64,000 nucleotides of DNA from Athripsodes cinereus (lineage: Eukaryota; Arthropoda; Insecta; Trichoptera; Leptoceridae): NCBI GenBank assembly GCA_947579605.1, contig OX388320.1, forward strand, positions 310,001-374,000. Direction: 5' to 3'. This document shows positions 1 through 11,689 of the stretch, piece by piece. The notes beneath the pieces are model-generated. The model was not told the DNA's origin. It did not search any database and saw only the letters and a list, made by a program, of their open reading frames with translations. Positions within the stretch are counted from its first letter, which is position 1; the number at the start of each line of letters is the position of its first letter. Made by a program: the position numbers and the translations under genes.

Positions 1-78
1 AGCTGAGAGAAAGGCTAATAATACTTCAAAAAACTTTGTAGAGAAACCGTCAACTGCATATACCAGAATGTAAGAGGA

Positions 79-2895
79 ATGGGCACGAAATTACAGGAGT
101 TACGAACGAGTGTCGCAACATTATCATACAACGTCATCCTTATAACTGAGACCTGGCTACACTCGGGAATTCACTCTTCTGAGCTGGGTTTATACGCATA
201 TGATGTTCATAGAAAAGATAGAACATTGGAAACAAGTAGTAAAGTAAGAGGTGGAGGCGTTTTAGTGGCAGTGAGAAGAGAGTTCCCATCAAAGCGACTA
301 GAATTGAAGCATTCAGATGTTGAACAGGTTTTTGTGATGGTTAATGCTGGTGGTCATAGGTTCATTGTGGGCTGTGTATATATACCACCATCTTCACCGT
401 TAAGCGTCTATGAGCATCATTTTGAAGAAATGGAATATATAAGGAATAGATATCCTGAGGAAATGTTCATTGTTACTGGAGACTACAACCTGCCTGATCT
501 TCAGTGGTGCCAGGAGCATCTGGAGGGTCCAATCAAGAGTAATGGACGATCTTTAAACGATCTTGAAAGTGTCGTCACTGAGCAGTATAATTTTCTGAAT
601 TTATATCAGCTCAATTTTGTAAAGAATACTAATGGCAAAACCCTGGACCTTATTTTTTGTAGTGACCCGAGTGTGATTGTTAGTGAATCCTGTGAGTGTG
701 TTCTCCCTGTGGATGTTTATCACCCTCCATTGGATATAGTTATGAAAACTACACAGATTGCACAAATAAACAAAAGTAAAACATTTATTAATTATCAGAA
801 AGCAGATTATAGATTAATTAATGACAGGTTTTATAATGTAGATTGGACTTTCTTGGAGGTTCTTCCATTGAGCAGTGGTGTTGACAGGTTTTATGAGATA
901 GTTCGGGGGGTGATCTCGGAGTTTGTCCCTTCAACTACTTATTGTACATCGGGTTATCCAGAATGGTTTAGTCATGAGTTGATAGAAAAGATCAAGGCAA
1001 AGAAGGTGGCACACAAGGCTTATAAGATCTCTGGGGAGCACCATGATTACCAACAGTTTCAAATGTTACGCAGGGAGTGTAAGAGGATGGCTGATTCTTG
1101 TTATAAAAAATTTATAGACAACATAGAAAGTACCATTAGTATAAATACCAAACACATTTTCAAATACAGTAACTCGCTTCGGTCGCAGGACTCGGGAATC
1201 CCGAGATCTATGGAATTTGGTGATACGGTGGTAGACACTCTCCCTGGAATTGCGAATTTGTTTGCGGACTTTTTTGGTTCTGTCTATCATGGATCCCATA
1301 GTACTGGACATGGCACTCATGATGAACTTACATATGACCTGCATTTATCCTCAATCAATATAGAAATCAAAGATATTGTAAAATATATCAGAGGCCTGGA
1401 GCCAAAAACTAGTAGTGGTCCTGATGGTGTTCCTCCTTTATTTATGAAAAAATGTATGCATAGTCTGTCCTACCCATTGTTTGTTATTTTTAATAAATCA
1501 TTGACATTAGGTTCTTATCCAGAATGCTGGAAACACAGTTATCTCGTACCAATTTTTAAGATTGGTAACAAGCAGAGCGTCTCTAATTACAGACCTATTT
1601 GCATTCAATCATGTATACCAAAGTTACTTGAGAAGATTGTCTTAAGTAAGATATCTCCCTGTATCACAAACATAATAGCCGAGTCTCAACATGGTTTCAT
1701 GCCCTTAAAGTCTACTCAATCAAATTTAATGGTTTATGAGAACTTCATATCTGATTCGTTGGCCCATAAAGCCCAGGTTGATGCGATCTATACGGACTTC
1801 AGCAAGGCTTTTGATAGGGTGGACCATGGGATTCTTCTAGAGAAATTAATGGCGATTGGAGTCACTGGTTCGCTGTTTACTTGGTTTGTAAATTATCTAA
1901 AGGATCGGAGATTATCTGTCAGAATCGGTGACACATATTCGTACGAGTTTCTAGCCCTGAGTGGGGTGCCTCAGGGTTCCCACCTCGGTCCCATCCTATT
2001 TAATTTATTCATAAATGATGTAATGAACGTGTTCACTGATGTGGAGGTTCTTTTGTATGCCGATGACCTCAAGATATTTAAAGCAATTAGTGATGAAAGT
2101 GACAGCCGTATTCTTCAGGAGAATCTGAATAGATTTTATGATTGGTGTACGAATAACAGATTAACACTCAATGCAAAAAAATGTCACGTAATGCGTTTTT
2201 ATCGAATAAAGAGTCCAATAGTGTACGAGTATAAACTTGATGGTGCCTTGCTGGAGTCCGTGGATGAAGTTCGCGATTTGGGTGTCGTTTTTGATCGTCG
2301 TCTTAGTTTCATCAGCCACACTAACATCACTTGTAATAAAGCTATGAGGCTTTTGGGATTTTTATTAAGAGTGTGTCAGCAATTCTCCCACATACACACT
2401 TTGAAATTGTTGTATGTTTCTCTGGTACGTAGTGTCTTGGAGTACTGTTCATCAGTCTGGTCTCCGTGTTTCCAGGTTCACATTAATAGCCTGAATAGGG
2501 TTGAACGAAAATTTCTGCAACATATAAATTTTAGACTGGGAATACCCAGAGAACATTTGAACTACAATTTTCTTTTAAATTCTTTGAATTTATTGCAGAT
2601 ATCAGAGAGAAGAAAATTAACCGATTTAATGACTCTGTTCAAGTTAATAAATGGTTTTATTTACTGCCCAGATCTATTGCATAAGATAAATTTTCATGCA
2701 CCATTGAGAGTTACTCGACAATCCTTACCATTTTATGTTGATGACTCGACCACTACGTATGGTCAGAATTCATCTCTAAAAAGAGTTCAGCGTTTGGGAA
2801 ATGAATTTGCTGAAGGGGTTGACATATTTCACTCATCATTAGTCCAATATAAATCACATGTGACAGAAGCCATGTTGAGAGTCCAGAGGATGTGA
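79..2895 (+). CDS. Endonuclease/reverse transcriptase of a Jockey-type LINE (ORF2)
   Basis: The predicted protein nicks target DNA and reverse-transcribes its own RNA at the nick. From this ATG it is 938 residues without a stop. Residues 1-220 are the apurinic-type endonuclease (TETWL near residue 23, GDYN at 134-137, a variant YHPP near 214-217). The reverse transcriptase follows: SNYRPI near 502, DFSKAFD at 573, GVPQGS at 629 and the catalytic YADD at 660-663. A C-terminal part with SVLEYCSSVWSP and RKFLQHI is usual for Jockey. The true start is probably upstream: codons 22-78 are open in the same frame and encode YQNVRGMGTKL, the first conserved endonuclease strand. A stop at 19-21 limits the extension. 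The frame may therefore start at this internal ATG, be 5' truncated, or use a non-AUG start. All key residues seen are present, so the element could be active. Confidence 0.9.
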   Translation: MGTKLQELRTSVATLSYNVILITETWLHSGIHSSELGLYAYDVHRKDRTLETSSKVRGGGVLVAVRREFPSKRLELKHSDVEQVFVMVNAGGHRFIVGCVYIPPSSPLSVYEHHFEEMEYIRNRYPEEMFIVTGDYNLPDLQWCQEHLEGPIKSNGRSLNDLESVVTEQYNFLNLYQLNFVKNTNGKTLDLIFCSDPSVIVSESCECVLPVDVYHPPLDIVMKTTQIAQINKSKTFINYQKADYRLINDRFYNVDWTFLEVLPLSSGVDRFYEIVRGVISEFVPSTTYCTSGYPEWFSHELIEKIKAKKVAHKAYKISGEHHDYQQFQMLRRECKRMADSCYKKFIDNIESTISINTKHIFKYSNSLRSQDSGIPRSMEFGDTVVDTLPGIANLFADFFGSVYHGSHSTGHGTHDELTYDLHLSSINIEIKDIVKYIRGLEPKTSSGPDGVPPLFMKKCMHSLSYPLFVIFNKSLTLGSYPECWKHSYLVPIFKIGNKQSVSNYRPICIQSCIPKLLEKIVLSKISPCITNIIAESQHGFMPLKSTQSNLMVYENFISDSLAHKAQVDAIYTDFSKAFDRVDHGILLEKLMAIGVTGSLFTWFVNYLKDRRLSVRIGDTYSYEFLALSGVPQGSHLGPILFNLFINDVMNVFTDVEVLLYADDLKIFKAISDESDSRILQENLNRFYDWCTNNRLTLNAKKCHVMRFYRIKSPIVYEYKLDGALLESVDEVRDLGVVFDRRLSFISHTNITCNKAMRLLGFLLRVCQQFSHIHTLKLLYVSLVRSVLEYCSSVWSPCFQVHINSLNRVERKFLQHINFRLGIPREHLNYNFLLNSLNLLQISERRKLTDLMTLFKLINGFIYCPDLLHKINFHAPLRVTRQSLPFYVDDSTTTYGQNSSLKRVQRLGNEFAEGVDIFHSSLVQYKSHVTEAMLRVQRM

Positions 2896-3311
2896 ATTTG
2901 CAAGTGTGAATTGCTGTAGTGTTCGGTGATATGGATTGTTCTGTGATGTCGTTTTTATTGTTAGCTATGATTGATCCATCTTCTTGTATCCAGTCTGTCT
3001 TGTTATTTTTATTGGTAACTATAATTGATGATAGTTTACACGTGTTTTAAATTTTGAATTTCATGTCTGACATTGAATTTGTTTGTGTTGTGGTTTTAAA
3101 TTAAAAAAAATTAAATTCTGTAATTTTATTTTTAAATTTTAATATCTTTTATATAATTTCTATTACATTGTCTTTTATATGTTTTTATATCATTGAGATT
3201 TGAGTGTGTTTGTGTTGTGTTTTCAATTTTATTGTTGTGGAAATTGTTTATGTATATGTATCATGTAATAAGGGCTTTTTTTTGCCGTAGAATGAATAAA
3301 TAAATAAATAA
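2896..3311 (+). other. 3' UTR and AATAAA-repeat tail of the LINE
   Basis: This T-rich segment after the TGA stop contains no frame of note. It ends in the GGCTTTTTTTTGCCGTAG block and four AATA-type repeats, the presumed reverse-transcription start used during insertion. Confidence 0.7.
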
Positions 3312-3403
3312 TATACTGAAATGTCAAAAGTATGAATTTTTCATAGATAAAAATATCAACTTTTCTACTTTTGAAGAGCAAACACTGTGGAAGTTCATAT
3401 TGA

Positions 3404-3626
3404 TTTTTTGATAATAAACAATATAAATATAATTAAAAAACACTATTACTTTCACAAATTATATAAAGAGTTATAAGTACTTTTCGGACATCCGTCCATC
3501 ATCAGTAACAACTTAGAACAAGTTCTGATGATGGACGGATGTCCGAAAAGTACTTATAACTCTTTATATAATTTGTGAAAGTAATAGTGTTTTTTAATTA
3601 TATTTATATTGTTTATTATCAAAAAA
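3404..3626. repeat. Palindrome P1: two 102-base arms, hammerhead cores at the centre
   Basis: The arms at 3404-3505 and 3525-3626 are reverse complements for about 102 bases. They are separated by a 19-base spacer that itself contains AACTT/AAGTT. Each arm begins at the centre with CTGATGATGG and runs outward to an A/T-rich end (poly-A beyond 3620). It has the architecture of the palindromes at 29.4, 33.3, 45.3 and 51.7 kb but a different arm sequence. Probable origin: head-to-head Penelope-like element leader. It directly follows the LINE tail. Confidence 0.85.
3470..3509 (-). ncRNA. Hammerhead ribozyme candidate, type I (P1 left arm)
   Basis: Read on the minus strand, in order: GTTA (stem I), core CTGATGA, one extra T, GGAC with loop GGAT and GTCC (stem II), GAA, self-complementary AAGTACTT (stem III with the required A15.1-U16.1 pair), A (cleavage base, UA fits the NUH rule), then TAAC, which pairs with the initial GTTA. 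All canonical core bases are present. The departure from the textbook motif is the extra U between A9 and stem II, which recurs in every copy here. The plus-strand mirror in the right arm (from 3525) has the same core, but stem I is displaced by two bases. Confidence 0.55.
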
Positions 3627-3639
3627 AAAAAAAAAATAA

Positions 3640-6600
3640 ATAAAAATATCAATAAATAAAATAGAAATAGGTCAACTATATTAAAATATTTGATAAATAT
3701 TTTGTGGTAAATTATGCGGTTACCGGCCAATTCCTTAAAATGGCTCATAATCAATTGAGATGCAAAATAAATGAAATCTACAGTAAGAATTCTAAATCTA
3801 CTAGTATGATTAATTAAAATTTACATATTATGCTGACATTTTGTTATCAGAGAACGACTTTTGAATCACGTGCTTTGTTTTTGTCATTAACTATTTCCGA
3901 TTATTTCGGTAGTACTTACAATCGCGTGTAGAAATAATAATAATTGATAGGTAGATTACGCATTGAGTGAGCGAGGATGTGTAAAAGTAGAAGATGAGCA
4001 CAACCTTCAGATTTAGTAGTATAAAGGGTTGTTTTACTGTTTCCATTCATAGTCGTGGTGGTGGTGGTGGGTGGTGGAGTAATGTAGTGTTATATTGTTA
4101 TTTGAGGGAGGTTGTATCTAGCGTTAGCGCCACCCTATTAAACAACTCTACCATCTCACTACCTTCACTACAATACACTGTAAATGTTATCAGAGTCATT
4201 TCATCTCACTTGACATTTACACTTCCACATGACTTGGCAGTGCCCTTCTGGCTCTGTGAGGTGATGACTGGCTTTTGTGACACTTTCTTCTTCTTCAGCT
4301 GAGGTGTTATTGGATTTAGTGTCGGTGATGATCTTTATTCCATTTACACAGTACATTAAGCCCACTATTATAAAGCAAACGAATTTTTTTCTGGCGATGG
4401 TCTATTTTAGCGAGTTTTCTTTTAAATCATACATTAATTCAAATTGTGTTGATGTATTTAAAATGATTTTGAATATTTTTCAATGTGTTTTATTCATTCA
4501 AAGTATCGTAGTCAGAGAATCATCCAAAATAAAATGAAATAATTTAATTTACTTCACATTTCTACAATGAATCATTCGTAGTTTATTGGTATTTTTCTTA
4601 AACATTTTGACATAACAAATAAAAAATATCTTTCTCTTAACCTTAACACAAAATATTTTCATCATTTTAATTATTCTTCACTTCAAATAAAAACAAATTA
4701 ACTTATACCTAGTATATATATATATCTACTAATTACATTATATAATCTATATAGGATAGGAAACATTATTGACATTGTGATTTCATATTGAGATAATCTG
4801 CACGAAACATATAAACATTAGGATTAATGATTCGATAATAATAATATCTACATAGTACTCGTAATAATACCAGCCCCTTTCAACTATTTTTTCGCATTCC
4901 TATTTCTTCAATCACTCACCCCCTCCACCCATAGTACACTACCGTGATCTGTATGCTGGCTCACCCCTTCTCACTCCACTTGTATACAGTAGATCCACAG
5001 TGTAATCATCTTTAGACACTATTGTTACATCATTAGGCACAGAGTACAGTCACGTTACATTACATTAGTGTTACATGTCATATTGTTACATTGTTTCTAT
5101 CTTCACAGCCTACAATACTTCGACACTCCCATCACCAGGGTGGTTAGAATAAAATTGAAGTACTTGCTAGATGTACGAAGAAAAGTATCTAGTAAATATT
5201 GCTTAGCTTGTTCGACAAAAAGTTAATCTTGTTTTTTTTTTCTCTTTTCTGTAATGTATTCTTGGTTAATTATGAATTCAAATATAATAATTAGCAGAAA
5301 ATAAATATAACTAAACAACATACCCTTTATCATTATTGATCAGTATAAGTAATTCACATTCATGGGCCATAATGAAGTCGTGAATATAAAATTTTGAATG
5401 GCCAAAGGCTTACTTAATGTTTCCTGAGCTCCAAAAAAGGAAAAATCTACATAAAACCCTGCTGAAATTTTCGTATCTTTCTAAATCTGATCATTCTATT
5501 CTTCACCATTCATGATACCTAATACACAACACAATGTTGATAATCAATGTGTTACACTCTTAATACATTAAATTATTTTGTAATCTATTTCATAATGTTA
5601 AGTGCCTCCATATCTTGAAAGCTTTCATTAATAATCACACTTCACTTGGAACCTTATAATTGATGACTTAGTATAATGTAATACTCGATAGGGTAAAATG
5701 TCGTAGGTCACATAATAGTTCAGTTATTAAAATATTTTTCATAAGAAAATAACTTCCTATGCAGGCTTTTGACGATTGCAATTAAAATTCATGTAGACAT
5801 GTTATAATAACTTCAATAAAACAAAATATATAATATTTAAAGATATGTGTTTAGCTATGTTTTAATGTAAAGACATTTTTGTTTTTTATCAACGTTTGTT
5901 AGTATCAGAAGCTGATCTCGACTAACTTGTTTTTCAGTTCGTTCTGGGATATCATACTTAGTACAATATTATGATAAATTTGTATTTATTTCATAAAGCA
6001 AGATCGGCTTAATGTTTTTGTTTTCAATTAGATAGTATTTTTACTGCGCCACGGGTATGTTAAGCAATTACATTAGGAAACAGAGAATTCCTCCCTCATT
6101 TCCAAAACATATCTCCTGGCGTGACATCCAATTGTGTAATCTGTTCCGAGGGGAACTTTCAGATGGAGATTACAGTCTCGATAAATTTTAAGTACAACCT
6201 TTATTTTTTAAGAAAGTTGTAAGGCGAAACGTAAATTTAAATATACAAATCTCGAGACATGTCTTAAATAAAATCCGTGGGAACAAAACGAAGGAAAGAT
6301 AGAAAGTGGTAGCAGGAAACAAGAAAATAAAGGCAATAAAAATATATAATGAGACAGTAAATTACCTGTAGATAACATCTTTGGTAGCCGAGAAGCTTAG
6401 GATGTTCAGGTGAGAGAAAGTAAACACGTAAAATAGAGGTTTAGTGGGGCAGTGTTGCTAGTGCTAGGTCGGGCTCCGAATATAATAAATTTACTATCAT
6501 ATTGCTGCGGCACAGAGGCATTGCTCAACGCTCGATGCTCCGATACTCCGTTGGTAATATCTCCTTTCCTCCTCTCACACCATTTCCCGTATTGATCAAC

Positions 6601-9080
6601 GAAAACAAAAAAGGTTGGATTAGGTTAGGTTTTGATTACTCTCCCTTTTCCTTATCGAGCCTCTGAATCCTTTGTCTTTAAATACTTGCAATTCCTTATA
6701 ATAACTTTCGTATTTTTTTTTCAAGATATTATTTTGAAAATTCCGCTCCATCGGGCAAATTAAAAATGAATGGTTCAATAAAGATTTATTTTTATTATAA
6801 GTAATTAATTTTATCTATTGGAACAAGGATAAGCTCGCATTGGATAATGCCAAACATTCATCTAACTCGAATAGTCAAATGTCTGTCCACCTACATAGTT
6901 ACTTGTTTACTTGAAACTTTATATTATTAACTAAGTAATCGTGTCACTAGGAAGTCTACAAGCCGAGCTGATCTGAGTTGTACTAAACTTATACTGTACA
7001 TTAGCTACATAGAGAACAAGAAACATGATAACTTGTGCTGGGAATTGTATTCTATTCACACACATGACTGAGAAAGCGACATAGCGATAGTGACATTGTT
7101 TCTGAAAGTTCCTGTTGCCTACAAATTTAGTCTACAACTGCAACTTAAGTGTTATATTGTGACATTCGATTTATATTTGTATGAGATTACTACAATCATA
7201 CGTAATAATAATAATAATAATATGTGCATATATTTCTTGTTACAGGAAAATAACGAATAATAAAAGCTTTCACAAAAATGAAGGAAATTTCTCTTTTGAA
7301 CTTCCATGGATTGTAATAAAATGTTTGATGTTTTTTTGGTAGTTGTTGTGAGTTATTTCTTTTAAATTTGTATTTTTTCAAACAAACAGTTTGTCGCCTT
7401 TGGGAAAATATTTGTTTGACAAATAAAGCACGTTATAAAGAAACAGAGTTTAATGTCAGGAGTTCGAAAGATTTTTTCATCTTCCCATCTTTATATAATC
7501 CATTGTTGTATTATGTTTTTGTGTCTGTGCTGGAATTTTATTCATTTACTGTATTTTGAACAGAGAAAGTCTTTCTTATTTTTATTAATAACCTCTAGTG
7601 AAGCTTTGATGGTGTATTCCGCTTCCTCTATTTATTTCCTAGTAGGTACTTGCGTGCCATTTCCAATAATGATCTTTGTATAAATGTTGCCATGTTGATT
7701 TCTTTAACTTTGCCATTATCTTTGTCCTATTATCAGTTGCCATCAGTCATCGCTTTGTATTGGTGACGTCCACCAACCTCCCCTGAACTGTCCTTCTAGT
7801 CAGTACCCCTCCTCCCATTAGCCAGGTTCTCATATAGCACGCGATATTTTCTTTATCACCACAAAGTATCTTAAGACTCGGTTTGGTTTCTTACCGAATT
7901 AATGTGTTCTCCTATCTGACTACCGTGTCACGTTATATTTACACTTTCCTCGTATCAAAGCTCAGTAATAATTCGTAAGTTTGCTTCTTATTATTACTGT
8001 TTGATAAACTTACACGATTTGCATATTAATCTTATTTACCATTTCATACCATTTCATAGGAAAAACAATATTTAATTTTCGCATTTGATTGTACGAGTAT
8101 ATACTCAGGTAAAATTGAAATATTTGAAAAAAAATGTGATTGTATCACTTCTGAAGCTAATGGAACAGACACATTTGTAGGTACATACGTTAAATCCTGC
8201 ATATAAATATATTTGTTTTACTAATTCGGTTTATTCGTCCAAACTAAATTCAATTTTGATTATCAGTTGTTCACAAATAATAGGGATAATGGCTTTCACG
8301 TTCTGTTATTCGAATTCATTTTGTGTTGATCGTAATTTTTTATTAACCAATTTGATAATTTGACAATATAGTGATAATTTAAAAGTAGAGATTCGCTTAA
8401 AAGCGTTAAAATATTTGTCTTATCCTTTTTATAAGGATAATAGATCTGTTTATAGCATATGACATTTATATATATTAGATATAAAGAGAAAGAATAAGAA
8501 TGTTATGTATGTAAAATGAAATATTTATTGTATAAATATGAATGTTTTTCAAAGTAATTAACTTATGAGTGCTTCACTCTGGTTCCCGATTAACTTGAAG
8601 ACGTTTAATTGCTGTAATTCCCAACAGCTCTGTTCTCCAGAGATATATAATCCTCGTATATTCCTAACCTTCCCACTCTCACTCACCTCAACTCTAATAA
8701 TTTACGGAATTTTTACTAAAAGGAAAAGTTTACTTGGAATTTTTTAGTATTTTCATTTCAGATTTCACTCGGGATTCAAATTGAAACAAGCAATTATTTT
8801 TTGGAAAAATAAACAATAAATTCTTTGTTCGGAAATACTCTCGCACTCCCTTATGGCGGTGATTATCCGGAAATAATTGGCTTTTCTTTGATTTCTGAAT
8901 AATTAAATTTAATGCACTGCCATTGTGAAATTACGTTCGATTTGCTTATCCACTCAAATTAAATCTTTATACCTACAACTGATCATTCAAAGTGTACTAG
9001 ATTCAAACAATATGTTAGTAAATTTTTAATTATGTGTTGATGTGATAAAAACGATAACAATACTAATGGTGTATTTTTCT
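3640..9080. other. AT-rich DNA without a recognisable gene
   Basis: I see only short random frames. Notable points are a GTG-repeat at 4055-4077, a TATATA run near 4717, TAA repeats at 7203-7222, a GGATTAGGTTAGG stretch near 6617, and slightly GC-richer patches near 6430-6560 and 7740-7860 that I cannot assign. Confidence 0.5.
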
Positions 9081-9091
9081 TCCTTTTTCAG

Positions 9092-9164
9092 GTAAGGGTT
9101 CATTAAAGCCTTCTAACAATTTGAAAAAAAGCAGTATTCTGCGAAATACTCACACCAAATGTCT
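9092..9164 (+). other. Possible 73-base internal exon (host gene)
   Basis: A strong pyrimidine tract (TTTTTCTTCCTTTTTCAG) ends at 9091 and a consensus donor GTAAGT begins at 9165. The 73 bases between are open in only one frame, entered two bases in, giving KGSLKPSNNLKKSSILRNTH and a few more residues. It is basic and serine-rich with no recognisable domain. In that frame the exon ends with two leftover bases, so it cannot join the candidate at 46138 directly without reaching a stop six codons on. It could be a micro-exon of a gene with very large introns, a non-coding exon, or chance. Confidence 0.25.
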
Positions 9165-9170
9165 GTAAGT

Positions 9171-10970
9171 AACTAAAAATAAAAATGATGACTTGCGAAC
9201 AAGTGGATGGCCTATTCAAATAAAATAGAAAAAATAAGATTGTTTAAGAATTTGTCTTCATAGATTTTATTTTAATTGAAGCATTTTACATTATTCAACA
9301 GAAAATAAACTGCAGGCAGTAAGAATATTATTAAAATGGTTTAATAATATTCAGTGGAATAGTTTATCTGGAGACTAATATTTCTTATAATTGTTACTTA
9401 TTCTGAATTATTTCAATATTTATTTTTATGTTCAAATAAAGTCAGTCAGTACTTGATATAAAATTGGAAACATGTTTATTTTTAAATCGTCGGAATAATG
9501 TCTGATTCTGTTTTAATTCCCCAAAGGATCTTTGCCATCTCGTACAAGACAAAGTTATTTGCTTGAGACATCTGGCTGTGATCTGTGTACATTGTTTTGT
9601 ATTTTAATATGAAATTTAAATATCGTTGTCCGTCTCCTAGGCCCTGAGGTGAATAGGGATGTTGGAATCATTCAATTATTTATTTCCCTCCGTAAAAATA
9701 AATGAAATGTTTTATTATTATTAGATATACATTCTACTTCATATTATTTTTATTGAAAAAATAATTCATACACACTTACTGCAGTAAATATAATCAAATG
9801 TCAGTAGCATCATTTTACAGTACATACTTCATTACAGAAACATTCAAGTTTATATTTTGTCTTGTCAATTCACATTTTTTATTTTAAACAGTCTGATAAA
9901 ATTTAAACCGAATATCTATCTCTTACAAGACATTCGAAAACTAATGTAAGGATTAGGAGACCTGTAATTTAAAGACTGCATAATTGATTTATTTTATTAT
10001 ATTTTATATCTTTATCTATTAATGCCATCACGTAGGTAATCTCTTGTGGTATGCATAAAGCACATATAACGAACATAAAGGTTGTTATTCATAACACAAC
10101 ATACAGATAAATTCCTCGTGGATCTGTCGCTATTTTATATTTTTCATAATTGAGCTTAATTTCATAACATATTCACGGGGAGTGTTTGCCTGTAGTTATT
10201 GTGCAAAGCTCGTTATGCAATCCTCCCCATACATTGCAATGCATCAACACAATGTGAATTCTTTAACTTCTTATAGTTATCATCATACTGTACTAGACAA
10301 TGTTTTGTCTTTGTATGAGAGAACCAACCACAAAGCTAATTCTTGTGTATTTTATTGTTATTCGTATGAAATAATAACAATCGCATTAGCTGTCTGAAAG
10401 CACAACACTGTATGGTGCTGTGCTGTGTGGTACTATACAATACAATATAAAATACAATACCTAGGTAGGTATATCACGGGAATGAAATGTAATTCTGCAA
10501 AACAACATATTACTATTATTATCTGTACTCAACATAAAATTTATGATACAAATAATTTTTAATCCGGATTTTCTCAGGGAATAAATATAAATGGATAGGC
10601 AATTCAAAAAAAGAAAAATTGTTAATTTCTCATATTAAAATACTGAAGACTAATTAGAAAGTCACTTATGCAATTGATTACTATTCTATTCAATGAAAAA
10701 AGGTGACTATTTTTTGACTAAATACAGGCTTATATTTTATTGTCAATGCAAACATGTACATTTTGGTGTCGAAAAATTTGGAACATCTTTGTGAGGTGAG
10801 TTAAAATTAAAATTTAATTTTGTAGGAATGCGTTTTATCGATTAGATTTACTTGAGAAAAGAAGGCACTAGTTTCTCCACCTGTTTCTTATATGGATTGT
10901 GTATAGTGAACGTAAATATTAAATAGCTTAAAACAATGTGGTTTGAAGGCTTTCATGGCGATCTTCTCTA
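9171..10970. other. AT-rich DNA, nothing assignable
   Basis: Short frames only, with no conserved motif, terminal repeats or tail that I can recognise. Degenerate ACAATAC repeats lie near 10430-10465. Confidence 0.4.
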
Positions 10971-10973
10971 TCT

Positions 10974-11080
10974 GGTTGTTGTTTTTCGGGTTTGCCATGT
11001 CTAGTTTTATTATGTAAAAAAAATATTGTCAAATTTTGACAAAATAAAACTAGACATGGCAAACCCGAAAAACAACAACC
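10974..11080. repeat. Inverted repeat with 37-base perfect arms
   Basis: The arms at 10974-11010 and 11044-11080 are exact reverse complements (GGTTGTTGTTTTTCGGG... outward). The AT-rich 33-base loop contains AATATTGTCAAATTTTGAC. Outside the arms the flanks differ (CTCTATCT on the left, CGATAGCT on the right). No hammerhead core is visible. The class is unknown; the head-to-head arrangement resembles the other palindromes in the window. Confidence 0.7.
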
Positions 11081-11689
11081 CGATAGCTCAAAACAAGTTT
11101 TCAGTGTTTAGAATTTCACCAACCTCATTTGTAAACTTAAAGAATTCATATAAATCTCGAAAATAAAACTGATTTAGGTTATACTAATAGTCAGGAAGGA
11201 TTTTTAAGGCTTTATTTATGAGTCCTGTACTTATTTGTTGATTCGCATAAGTTATTATGCTAATCGACACATTGACAAAATTATCTACATACACTTTCTG
11301 ATTTTATGATCTTTTTAAATATATATTATATACTTTCATATTATGGAAAACCTTTTCTGCTTTTCAGGAATATTATTCTCATTTTTCAGATATATATTAA
11401 TACAATATGTATTAGAGAAAGTGCAAACAACATTTTTTGTTAAAGAGTTGTTTATTTGTCGTAGACTCAAAACAATATTTGAATTCTGAAATTGATTTTG
11501 TGAAGAAAAACGTGTCTGAATATTTTGCGACGAAAAACGTGTTTGAGTACAGCGAGTGAATGCTTCGTATTATATCTTTGAAAGTAATTTATATGTACGT
11601 AATTCTGAAAAACAATAAGATTTCTTTTTACACTAGACTTTCACCGAAATTAAATCTTGGATTAATGTTTCCATTTTTTTAAATTTAAA

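Larger units (their letters stand above)
1..3311 (+). mobile_element. Jockey-type non-LTR retrotransposon, 3' part
   Basis: This is one LINE copy cut at its 5' side by the window edge. It holds an endonuclease/reverse-transcriptase frame, about 400 bases of AT-rich 3' UTR, a terminal GGGCTTTTTTTTGCCGTAG block (3270-3289) and an AATAAATAAATAAATAA tail ending near 3311. The 'GGC..T..GCCGT + AATAAA repeats' ending recurs at 12.14, 19.74 and 51.34 kb on this strand, and at 17.93 kb on the other. That is typical of insect Jockey-clade elements. The uninterrupted frame suggests a young insertion. No target-site duplication can be tested because the 5' end is outside the window. Confidence 0.85.

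Noticed and set aside
1066..1344. 92-codon minus-strand frame
   Set aside because: Shadow of the LINE endonuclease/reverse-transcriptase frame on the other strand.
6600..6640. Telomeric TTAGG array
   Set aside because: Only GGATTAGGTTAGG, too short to be an array.
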